Shown in pieces: positions 8,895 to 16,560 of a DNA stretch of 64,000 bases. This stretch comes from Sphingomonadaceae bacterium 3R27E2-A (GTDB lineage Bacteria > Pseudomonadota > Alphaproteobacteria > Sphingomonadales > Sphingomonadaceae). The first letter of the stretch is position 1; each line of letters opens with the position of its first letter. The stretch spans positions 27,336 to 91,335 of the forward strand of contig SCNT01000016.1 in assembly GCA_005503165.1 (NCBI GenBank), written 5' to 3'. The translations under genes and the position numbers were made by a program. The notes under the pieces were generated by a model, which was not told the DNA's origin, ran no database searches, and worked only from the letters and a program-made list of their open reading frames with translations.

Positions 8895-11261
8895 ATGAGC
8901 GGCGCGCTTTCCCCGACCCTGACCTTCGCGCTCGGCGGCTTTGCCGCGCTGTGGCTGCTGCTCGGCATCTGGGCCGCGGGGCGCGGGCTCGCGATGCAGC
9001 GGCGCTCGGCCTTTGCCGCGGCGCAGACCGAGCGGCTCGCGAGCCTGGTCGAGGCCTCGCCCTATCTGCCCGTCGTCGTGCGCGGCGACTGGCGCATCGA
9101 GGCCAGCGAGCGGCTCGGCCGCTGGCTGGGGCTGGAGCGCGGTCCGCGCAATTTCGACGAGCTGCGCGCGCTCGGCGCGGGGATCGAGGCGGGCGAGCAT
9201 GAGGCGCTGCGCCAGGCGATCCTCGGCGCGCAGCGCGGCGCCAAGCCCTTCACCATGACGCTGCGCCCGCAAGGCGGATCGCGCACGATTCTGGTGCACG
9301 GCGGCCCCGCGCCGGCGGCGATCGGCAGCGCGGGCAGCGTGCTGCTGTGGCTCGACGACGCGACCGACAGCCTCGCCTCGCAATTCGCGCTGAAGCGCGA
9401 GCGCGACGAGGCGATGGCGGCGTTCGACGCACTGTCGGGGCTGATCGAAGTCGCGCCCTTTCCGATGTGGTTCCGCGATCCGCGGCTCGACCTCGCGCTC
9501 GTCAACCTCGCCTATGTGCAGGCGGTCGAGGCGCCGAATGCCGCGGCGGTGATCGAACAGGGTATCGAACTGCTCGAACCCGTCGCCGGGGTCAGCGCCG
9601 CCGAGGCCGCGCAGGCCGCGCGCGTTGCGGGGTCGGCGCAGCTGCGCACCGTGCCCGTCACCATCGCCGGCGAGCGGCGGATCATGCGCGTCGTCGACGT
9701 CCCGCTCGTCCCCGCAGGGGGCGGCCCGCCCATCGGCATCGCGGGCTATGCGATCGACGTTCAGGAGCTCGAGAGCGAGCGCGGCGCGCACCGTCGCTTC
9801 GCCGACACGCAGCGCGAACTGCTCGACCGGCTGTCGGCGGCGGTGGCGCAATTCGATGGCGATCAGGCGCTGGTCTTTGCCAACCAGCCGTTCCGCCGCA
9901 TGTTCGAGCTGGACCATGACGCGATGGCCGAGGCGCCGCCGCTCGCGCGGCTGCTCGACGCGTGGCGCGAGACGGGGCGTATCCCCGAGGTGCGCGATTA
10001 TCCCGAATGGCGGCAGGCGCATGTCGACTGGTTCGCCAGCGCCGAGGCCAATGAAGAGGATTGGCTGCTGCGCGACGGCACCCATCTGCGCGTCGTGGCG
10101 CAGCCGACCCCCGACGGCGGGCTGTTGCTGATCGCCGAGGACCGTACCGAGCAGGTCCAGCTCGCGGGCGCGCGCGACACGCTGCTGCGCGTACGCACCG
10201 CGACCTTCGACAATCTGTTCGAGGCGATCGCGGTGTTCGCGCCCGACGGCAAGCTGCACCTGTGGAACCAGCGCTTCCGCCGCCTGTGGGGGGTCGATGA
10301 GCCGACGCTCGCCGCGCACCCGCGCGTCGACGCGCTGATGGGCGGGCTCGCCGACCGGCTCGCCAAGCCGAACCAGATCAGCATCGTGCAGGAGGTAATC
10401 CGCGCCGCGACGATGGAACGCACGCAGCGCGCGGGCGAAATCCTGTTCCGCGACGGGCGCCATTTCGACTTCGCCGCGATCCCGCTGCCCGACGGCAACG
10501 CACTGCTGATCATGCTCGACGTCAGCGACAGCAAGAAGATGGAAAGCGCGCTGCGCGAACGCAACGAGGCGCTCGAGGCGGCGGACAAGGTCAAGACCGC
10601 CTTCCTGTCGCGGATGAGTTACGAGCTGCGCACGCCGCTCACCTCGATCGGCGGCTTCGGCGAGATGCTGCAGGCGGGCTATGCGGGCAAGCTCGGCGAC
10701 CGGCAGCGCGTCTATGTCGATGCGATCATGGATTCGGTTGCGGTGCTCTCACGCCAGATCGACAATGTGCTGGACCTCGCGCAGGGCGAGGCGGGCATGC
10801 TCGCGGTGGAGTTGGCGCCGGTCGATGTCGCGACCCTGCTCCAGCGCGCGCTCGACGAGGCGCGGCCCTTTGCGACGAGCGAAGGCGTCGAGCTGGTCGG
10901 CAATATTTCCGCAGGGCTGGGGACGATCCAGGGCGACGCCGGGCGGCTGTCGCGGCTCGTCGCCGGGCTGCTCGACAATGCCGTGCGCTACACCGCTCCC
11001 AGCCGCAAGAAGGGCGGCCGCGTGCTGCTCCACGCCGAAGGCGATGCGAAGGGGATCGACATCATCGTGTCGGACAACGGACCCGGCCTCCCCGAGGCGG
11101 TGGTCGCTTTGACCAAGGGCCGGCAAGCGGGCACGCAGAGCGGCGGCATCGGCCTCGCGCTCACGCGCCAGCTGGTCGCCGCGCACCGCGGCACGATGGA
11201 GGTGATGAGCGAGAAGGGGCAGGGGACGCTGGTGCGCGTGAGCCTCCCGCGGGACGCATGA
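8895..11261 (+). CDS. divL: DivL-like cell-cycle pseudo-histidine kinase
   Basis: The 788-residue protein has one N-terminal membrane segment (about 9-31), a long PAS-containing sensory part (PAS-like blocks near 170-290, 310-420, 430-545) and a C-terminal kinase core. In the dimerisation helix the usual phospho-acceptor His of SHELRTPL is replaced: the sequence reads MSYELRTPLTSI with Tyr576. The ATP-binding domain keeps LLDNAVRYT, SDNGPGLP and GGIGLALT. A Tyr at this site, several PAS domains and one membrane anchor are hallmarks of DivL, which in Caulobacter regulates CckA-CtrA signalling with DivK. The start abuts GGAGG. Overlaps tsaE by four bases. Confidence 0.85.
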   Translation: MSGALSPTLTFALGGFAALWLLLGIWAAGRGLAMQRRSAFAAAQTERLASLVEASPYLPVVVRGDWRIEASERLGRWLGLERGPRNFDELRALGAGIEAGEHEALRQAILGAQRGAKPFTMTLRPQGGSRTILVHGGPAPAAIGSAGSVLLWLDDATDSLASQFALKRERDEAMAAFDALSGLIEVAPFPMWFRDPRLDLALVNLAYVQAVEAPNAAAVIEQGIELLEPVAGVSAAEAAQAARVAGSAQLRTVPVTIAGERRIMRVVDVPLVPAGGGPPIGIAGYAIDVQELESERGAHRRFADTQRELLDRLSAAVAQFDGDQALVFANQPFRRMFELDHDAMAEAPPLARLLDAWRETGRIPEVRDYPEWRQAHVDWFASAEANEEDWLLRDGTHLRVVAQPTPDGGLLLIAEDRTEQVQLAGARDTLLRVRTATFDNLFEAIAVFAPDGKLHLWNQRFRRLWGVDEPTLAAHPRVDALMGGLADRLAKPNQISIVQEVIRAATMERTQRAGEILFRDGRHFDFAAIPLPDGNALLIMLDVSDSKKMESALRERNEALEAADKVKTAFLSRMSYELRTPLTSIGGFGEMLQAGYAGKLGDRQRVYVDAIMDSVAVLSRQIDNVLDLAQGEAGMLAVELAPVDVATLLQRALDEARPFATSEGVELVGNISAGLGTIQGDAGRLSRLVAGLLDNAVRYTAPSRKKGGRVLLHAEGDAKGIDIIVSDNGPGLPEAVVALTKGRQAGTQSGGIGLALTRQLVAAHRGTMEVMSEKGQGTLVRVSLPRDA

Positions 11262-11710
11262 CCGGTTACCGCGCGGGTTATACGCTGGCCGAGGCCGAGC
11301 GCATCGGGGCCGCGATCGGCGCCGCGCTGGCGCCGGGCGACGTCGTCCTGCTGGCGGGCGAGCTCGGCGCGGGGAAGACGACGCTGGCGCGCGCGATGCT
11401 GAAGGCGCGGGGGCTCGCGGGCGAGGCGCCGAGCCCGACCTTTGCGATCGTCCAGCCCTATGCGCCGCCCGAGGTCGACTTTCCCATCGCGCATGTCGAT
11501 CTCTACCGGATCGAGGACGAGCAGGAGCTGGTCGAGCTGGGGCTCGACGATTATCTCTACGATGGCGCACTGTTGATCGAGTGGCCCGAGCGGCTGGGAG
11601 CCGAGGGCTGGACCGGCGCGCTGTCGATCCGGATTTCGGGGAGCGGCGACGCGCGCGTCTTGACAGCCGCGGTGCCGACGTCTTGGGGGAGCCGATGGCC
11701 GCTCCGATGA
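11258..11710 (+). CDS. tsaE: tRNA t6A biosynthesis ATPase TsaE
   Basis: The 150-residue P-loop ATPase has Walker A GELGAGKTTLARAML, then PSPTFAIVQPY and HVDLYRIEDEQEL, the full TsaE signature. TsaE works with TsaB and TsaD to make N6-threonylcarbamoyladenosine at position 37 of ANN-decoding tRNAs. It starts inside the divL stop (ATGA overlap at 11258-11261) and its end overlaps amgK by 16 bases, so it is translationally coupled in a four-gene operon. Confidence 0.94.
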   Translation: MTGYRAGYTLAEAERIGAAIGAALAPGDVVLLAGELGAGKTTLARAMLKARGLAGEAPSPTFAIVQPYAPPEVDFPIAHVDLYRIEDEQELVELGLDDYLYDGALLIEWPERLGAEGWTGALSIRISGSGDARVLTAAVPTSWGSRWPLR

Positions 11711-12690
11711 TTCCGCCCGCATATGCGCCCGCCTTCCTCGCCGCGCATGGCTGGGGCGGGGCCAAGATCTTGCCGCTTGCGGGCGACGCGTCCTTCCGCC
11801 GCTATTTCCGCATCGTCGACGGCGACCGGCGGGCGGTGCTGATGGATGCGCCGCCGCCCGAGGAGGATCCGCGGCCTTTCATCGCGGTCGCCGAATTCCT
11901 CTGCGACCAGGGGCTCAACGCGCCGACGATCTTCGCGCGCGACCTCGAGCGCGGGATGCTGCTGATCGAGGATTTCGGCGACGTGAGGCTGCGCGAGACG
12001 GTCGACGCCGCGCTGCACCGCGAGGCGGATTATTACGCCGGTCTCACCGACCTGCTCGTCCACCTCCACGCGCGGCCGCCGATGGACGGGCTCCCGGTGC
12101 ACGGGCTCGAGCAATGGCTGGACGAGGTGATGCTGTTCAGCGACTGGTATTGCCCGGCGCTGGGGCTCGAGGTCGAGCGCGACGCCTTCCGCGCCGCATG
12201 GGAGGCGGCACTGCTGCCGGTCGAGACCGACGGCCTGCCGCGCGTAACGGTGCTGCGCGACTTCCATGCCGAGAATATCATGCTGGTGGAAGGGCAGGAC
12301 GGCGCCCAGCACTACGGGCTGCTCGATTTCCAGGACGCGCTGGTCGGCCACCCCGCCTACGATCTCGCCTCGGTGCTCGAGGACGCCCGGCGTGACGTGA
12401 CCCCGGCGGTCGAGGCCGCGATGCTCGCACGCTACCAGGGCGCGACCGGCACCGACATCGAGAGCGCGTACTGGGCGCTTGCGGCGCAGCGCAACACGCG
12501 CATCCTGGGAGTATTCGTGCGGCTGTGGAAGCGCGACGGCAAGCCCGGTTACAGGCAGTTCCAGCCGCGCATGTGGGGGCTGCTCGAACGCGACCTGGCG
12601 CATCCTGCGCTGGCGCCGGTCAAGTCGTGGTTCGACGAAAATATACCCGCCGACAAGCGGGCGGCGGCCTGGAAAGAGTATCGCGCATGA
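11695..12690 (+). CDS. amgK: anomeric MurNAc/GlcNAc kinase AmgK (APH-fold phosphotransferase)
   Basis: The 331-residue aminoglycoside-phosphotransferase-fold kinase has GDASFRRYFR (ATP loop), the catalytic DFHAENIM near residues 189-196, and the metal-binding LLDFQDALVGHPAYDLA. Family members next to a MurU-type nucleotidyltransferase phosphorylate the anomeric hydroxyl of MurNAc and GlcNAc in the peptidoglycan-recycling bypass that avoids de novo UDP-MurNAc synthesis and confers intrinsic fosfomycin tolerance in Pseudomonas. The start at ATG 11695 follows GGGGGA. It is coupled to tsaE (16 bp overlap) and murU (ATGA overlap). Assignment rests on family plus neighbour. Confidence 0.88.
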   Translation: MAAPMIPPAYAPAFLAAHGWGGAKILPLAGDASFRRYFRIVDGDRRAVLMDAPPPEEDPRPFIAVAEFLCDQGLNAPTIFARDLERGMLLIEDFGDVRLRETVDAALHREADYYAGLTDLLVHLHARPPMDGLPVHGLEQWLDEVMLFSDWYCPALGLEVERDAFRAAWEAALLPVETDGLPRVTVLRDFHAENIMLVEGQDGAQHYGLLDFQDALVGHPAYDLASVLEDARRDVTPAVEAAMLARYQGATGTDIESAYWALAAQRNTRILGVFVRLWKRDGKPGYRQFQPRMWGLLERDLAHPALAPVKSWFDENIPADKRAAAWKEYRA

Positions 12691-13406
12691 CCGCGAAGAT
12701 CGAAAGCGCGATGGTGATGGCGGCCGGGCTCGGCAAGCGCATGCGTCCGCTCACCGCCACCCGCCCCAAGCCGCTGGTACGCGTCGCGGGCAAGGCGCTG
12801 ATCGACCACAGCCTCGACCGGATCGAGGCGGCGGGGGTCGGCCATGTCGTCGTCAACGTCCATTATCTCGCTGACGCGCTCGAGGCGCATCTCGCGGCGC
12901 AGAAGCGCGCGTTTACTATCGCGATCTCGGACGAGCGCGACCTGCTGCTCGAAACCGGCGGCGGAATGATGAAGGCGCTGCCGCAGCTGACCGGCGACCC
13001 GATCCTGATCGTCAACAGCGACAATATCTGGACCGACGGGCCGCAGGACAGCATCCGGCAGCTCGCGCGGCATTGGGACGGCGAGCGGATGGACGCGTTG
13101 CTGCTGGTGATCCGGCAGGCGAGCGCGACCGGGCACGGCGGCCGCGGCGATTTCCACATGGACCCGAATGGCCGCCTGTCGCGGCGGAAGCCGGGGCGGA
13201 TCGCGCCGTTCGTCTATACCGGGGTCCAGCTGGTGTCGCGGCGGCTGCTCGTCGAGCCGCCCGAGGGGCCCTTTTCGACCAATATCTTCTGGGACCGCGC
13301 GATCGCGGCCGAGCGCTTGTACGGCCTGTCGCATATGGGCCAATGGTTCGACGTCGGCACCCCGGCGAGCATCGCGCCGACCGAAGCCGCGCTGACGGAT
13401 GGGTGA
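12687..13406 (+). CDS. murU: N-acetylmuramate alpha-1-phosphate uridylyltransferase MurU
   Basis: The 239-residue nucleotidyltransferase begins AMVMAAGLGKRMRPLT, the NTP-binding signature of sugar-phosphate nucleotidyltransferases, followed by RPKPLV, ETGGGMMKAL, VNSDNIW (metal-binding Asp) and FDVGTP. Length and order match MurU, which makes UDP-MurNAc from MurNAc-1-phosphate and UTP. It follows amgK with a four-base overlap, completing the recycling pair. Other nucleotidyltransferases (GalU, RmlA) are longer. A hairpin repeat lies immediately downstream. Confidence 0.88.
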   Translation: MTAKIESAMVMAAGLGKRMRPLTATRPKPLVRVAGKALIDHSLDRIEAAGVGHVVVNVHYLADALEAHLAAQKRAFTIAISDERDLLLETGGGMMKALPQLTGDPILIVNSDNIWTDGPQDSIRQLARHWDGERMDALLLVIRQASATGHGGRGDFHMDPNGRLSRRKPGRIAPFVYTGVQLVSRRLLVEPPEGPFSTNIFWDRAIAAERLYGLSHMGQWFDVGTPASIAPTEAALTDG

Positions 13407-13412
13407 TCTCTA

Positions 13413-13549
13413 GATCCTCCCAGTGGCGAAGCCATGGCGAGGTGGCAGCGCGAAGCGCTGACGGAGGGGCGACGATGCAGCGTCGCGGCCCCTCCACCAT
13501 CCGCTTCGCGGACGGTCCCCCTCTCCATCGCGATGCGACAGGGCGGATC
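13413..13549. repeat. nested-hairpin intergenic repeat, copy 3
   Basis: Bounded by GATCCTCC and GGGCGGATC. Internal hairpins include GCAGCGCGAAGCGCTG and CCGCTTCGCGG, with GGAGGGG/CCCCTCC around a variable centre. It separates murU from addB, two genes on the same strand. Confidence 0.85.
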
Positions 13550-13590
13550 GACTTGCGCATCCGCGCCTTGCTCTAGATAGACGATGCAGG

Positions 13591-16560
13591 ATGACCAAAG
13601 GCCCCACCATCTTTTCGATCCCGATCCAGCGAGCCTTTGCCGACGCGCTCGCCACGGGGCTGATCGCGCGCTTCGCCGACGGGGCGCTGGGGCTCGCCGA
13701 AGGGCTGATCCTGTTGCCGAGCAACCGGGCGCGCAGTGCGGTGCAGGCGGCGTTCGTGCGCGCGGGCGGGCAGGGCCTGCTGATGCCGCGGCTCGCGGTG
13801 ATCGGCGACGCCGACCTCGACGAGGAGGTCGCGCTCGCGCTCGACCCGATCGACGAGAGCGGGGCGCTGCCGCCCGCGATCGAGCCGCTGCGCCGCCGCC
13901 TGCTGCTCGCCGAACTGATCGAGCGGCACACTCCCGCGGACGAGGAGCCGATCCGCGGCGCAGCGGCGTTCCAGCTCGCCGACGGCCTCGCGCGCGTGAT
14001 CGACCAGCTCCATTATGAGGAGGTCGCGGTGCCGGCGCTGGTAGACCTCGACCTCGGCGCCTTTGCCGACCATTGGCGCGCCTCGCTCGGCCGGTTGCGG
14101 CTGCTCGTCGACCATTGGCCCGCGGCGCTCGCGGCGACGGGGCGCATCGACCGCGCCGCGCGGCGCAATCGCCTGCTCGACCGCGTGACCGAGGGCTGGC
14201 GCGCCGCGCCGCCCGCGCGCTTCGTCGTCGCGGCGGGGATCACTACCGCGGCGCCGGCGATCGCGCGGCTGCTGCGGAGCGTCGCCGACCTGGATCGCGG
14301 CATGGTCGTGCTCCCAGGGCTCGACCTGGTCATGGATGACGCCGAATGGGAGGCGCTGGGGCCGGTGCGGCGCGAAGCCGACGCGCCCGGGCGCCCGCTC
14401 GAAACGCATCCGCAATATCACCTCAAGCTGCTGCTGACTCGCATAGGAGCCGCGCGCGGCGAGGTCGCCGAGTGGGACGCCGCCTCGCCCTTCGACGGCC
14501 CGGACACGCGCGCGCCCTTCGTGTCTTTGCTCTTCGCCCCCGCCGAATTCACCGCGAGGTGGCAGGCGCCCGGCGACCTGTCGGCGGCGGCCGCGGGGGT
14601 CGGGGCTGCGGTGTTCGCCGACGACGGGCAGGAGGCGCAGGGGATTGCACTGCTGATGCGCGAGGCGCTCGAGACGCCGGGGCGCACCGCGGCGCTCGTC
14701 ACCCCCGACCGTGCGCTCGCCGAACGCGTCGCGACGGCGCTGGCGCGCTGGGGCATCGCGGTCGACGACAGCGCGGGCCAGCCGCTGGCGCGTACGCCGC
14801 CGGGGACCTTGCTGCTGCTCCTCGCCGAGCTGGCGGCGAGGTTCGATCCGGTTGCGCTGGTGGCGCTGCTCGGTCATCCGCTCGTCCGCAAGGGCGAGGC
14901 GCGCGTCGCCTGGCTCGACCGCCTGCGCGCGCTCGACCTGCTGCTGCGCGATCCCGGGCTCGAACCCGGCTGGGACGGGGTAAGCGCGCGCATCGCCGAA
15001 TGGGGCGCGAGCGAGCACAAGCGCGAACGCGCCATGGCCGAAGACCTGGCGCCTTGGTGGGACGAGCTGGTCGCGGCGGTCGGCACGGCGCTCGCGCCTT
15101 TTGCGGCCCCCGCGCCGCCTGCCACGCTGCTGGGCGCGCTACAGGTCGGGATCGAATGGCTGGCGGGCGAGGCCGCCTGGGCGGGGCCCGCGGGGCGCGC
15201 GCTGTCCGGCTTGTTCGACCAGTGGGCGCTCGCCGCGGGCGCGGGGCCCGCGCTGGTCGACCCCGCCGATTTCCCCGCGATGCTGGCGCAATTGATGGGC
15301 GGCGAGAGCGTGCGCCCGCCTTATGGCGGGCATCCGCGGCTCTTTATCTGGGGCCTGCTCGAAGCGCGGCTGCAGCGCGCTGGGCTGATGATCCTCGGCG
15401 GGCTCGACGAGGGCCGCTGGCCCGCGGCGACGCAGCCCGACCCGTGGCTGGCGCCGGGAATCCGCAAGCAGCTGGGCCTGCCAGCGCCCGAGCGGCAGCA
15501 GGGGATGGCGGCGCATGATTTCGCGGGCGCGCTCGGCGCGGGCGAGATCGTCGTAACGCGCGCTTTGCGCAGCGGCGGCGACCCCGCGGTCGCCTCGCGC
15601 TTCTGGCTGCGGCTGACCGCGCTTGCGGGCGAACTGCCCGAACCCGCGCCGGGCGGCGTGCCGGTGACGCGGCTTGCGGCGATGCTCGACGTGCCGCCGG
15701 GCGACCCGAGCCCCGAGCGGCGCCCTGCGCCGCAGCCGCCCGCCAGCGAGCGGCCGCGGCGGATCAGCGTCACCGGCGTCGACCGGCTCGCGCGCGATCC
15801 CTATTCCTATTACGCCAACCAGATGCTCGGCCTGTCGGCGCTCGCGCCGCTCAGCGCCGCGCCCGATCCGCGCTGGCGCGGGACGCGGGTGCATCGCTTG
15901 TTCGAACAATGGGTGCGCGCGGGCGCGACCCCGGCGGCGTTCGAGGCCGAGCTGCAGGCGCTCGCCGACGACCCCGCGCTCGACGCGATCGCGCGCGCCT
16001 TCTGGCTGCCACGGATCGAGCCGGCGCTGCGCTGGGCGGCGGCGCAGCTGGTCGACGCCGAAGGGCGCGAGGCGCTGGGTGTCGAGGTGCGCGGCGAGCG
16101 CACCGCGGACGGGCTGACGCTGCTCGGCAAGGCGGACCGCGTCGACAGGATGGCCGACGGCAGCCTCGCCATCGTCGATTACAAGACCGGCGGGGCGCCG
16201 AGTGCCAAGGCCGCGGCCGACAAGCTCGACAACCAGCTCGGGCTGCTGGGGCTGCTCGCGCGCGAGGGCGGCTTGGCAGGGATCGACGCCGCCGCGGTCG
16301 GCGCGCTCGAATATTGGAGCCTGCGGCCCGACCGCCGCGCCGACGGCGCGGGCAGGATTTCGAACAGCTACGGCCCGCGCAGCGAATTGAAGAGCGCCGA
16401 GGCGGCGATCGACCATGCCGCCGATGCCTTGAGCGAGTTCGCGGCGAAATATCTGTTCGGCGACGCGCCCTTCGTGCCCGGCGAGGCGGCGGGTTATGGC
16501 GATTACGACCAGCTGATGCGCCGCGACGAATGGTTCGGACGCGGCGAGGAGGGCGCATGA
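13591..16560 (+). CDS. addB: double-strand break repair protein AddB
   Basis: The 989-residue subunit of the AddAB helicase-nuclease has a degenerate helicase N-terminal part (LLPSNRARSAVQ) and a C-terminal PD-(D/E)xK nuclease whose core reads SLAIVDYKTGGAP near residue 860. AddAB processes DNA ends and loads RecA. I see no cysteine anywhere in the protein, so it cannot hold the iron-sulfur cluster of Bacillus AddB; the place of the usual Cys reads RLARDPYSYYA. This fits the alphaproteobacterial type. The ribosome site is weak. It overlaps addA by four bases. Confidence 0.92.
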   Translation: MTKGPTIFSIPIQRAFADALATGLIARFADGALGLAEGLILLPSNRARSAVQAAFVRAGGQGLLMPRLAVIGDADLDEEVALALDPIDESGALPPAIEPLRRRLLLAELIERHTPADEEPIRGAAAFQLADGLARVIDQLHYEEVAVPALVDLDLGAFADHWRASLGRLRLLVDHWPAALAATGRIDRAARRNRLLDRVTEGWRAAPPARFVVAAGITTAAPAIARLLRSVADLDRGMVVLPGLDLVMDDAEWEALGPVRREADAPGRPLETHPQYHLKLLLTRIGAARGEVAEWDAASPFDGPDTRAPFVSLLFAPAEFTARWQAPGDLSAAAAGVGAAVFADDGQEAQGIALLMREALETPGRTAALVTPDRALAERVATALARWGIAVDDSAGQPLARTPPGTLLLLLAELAARFDPVALVALLGHPLVRKGEARVAWLDRLRALDLLLRDPGLEPGWDGVSARIAEWGASEHKRERAMAEDLAPWWDELVAAVGTALAPFAAPAPPATLLGALQVGIEWLAGEAAWAGPAGRALSGLFDQWALAAGAGPALVDPADFPAMLAQLMGGESVRPPYGGHPRLFIWGLLEARLQRAGLMILGGLDEGRWPAATQPDPWLAPGIRKQLGLPAPERQQGMAAHDFAGALGAGEIVVTRALRSGGDPAVASRFWLRLTALAGELPEPAPGGVPVTRLAAMLDVPPGDPSPERRPAPQPPASERPRRISVTGVDRLARDPYSYYANQMLGLSALAPLSAAPDPRWRGTRVHRLFEQWVRAGATPAAFEAELQALADDPALDAIARAFWLPRIEPALRWAAAQLVDAEGREALGVEVRGERTADGLTLLGKADRVDRMADGSLAIVDYKTGGAPSAKAAADKLDNQLGLLGLLAREGGLAGIDAAAVGALEYWSLRPDRRADGAGRISNSYGPRSELKSAEAAIDHAADALSEFAAKYLFGDAPFVPGEAAGYGDYDQLMRRDEWFGRGEEGA

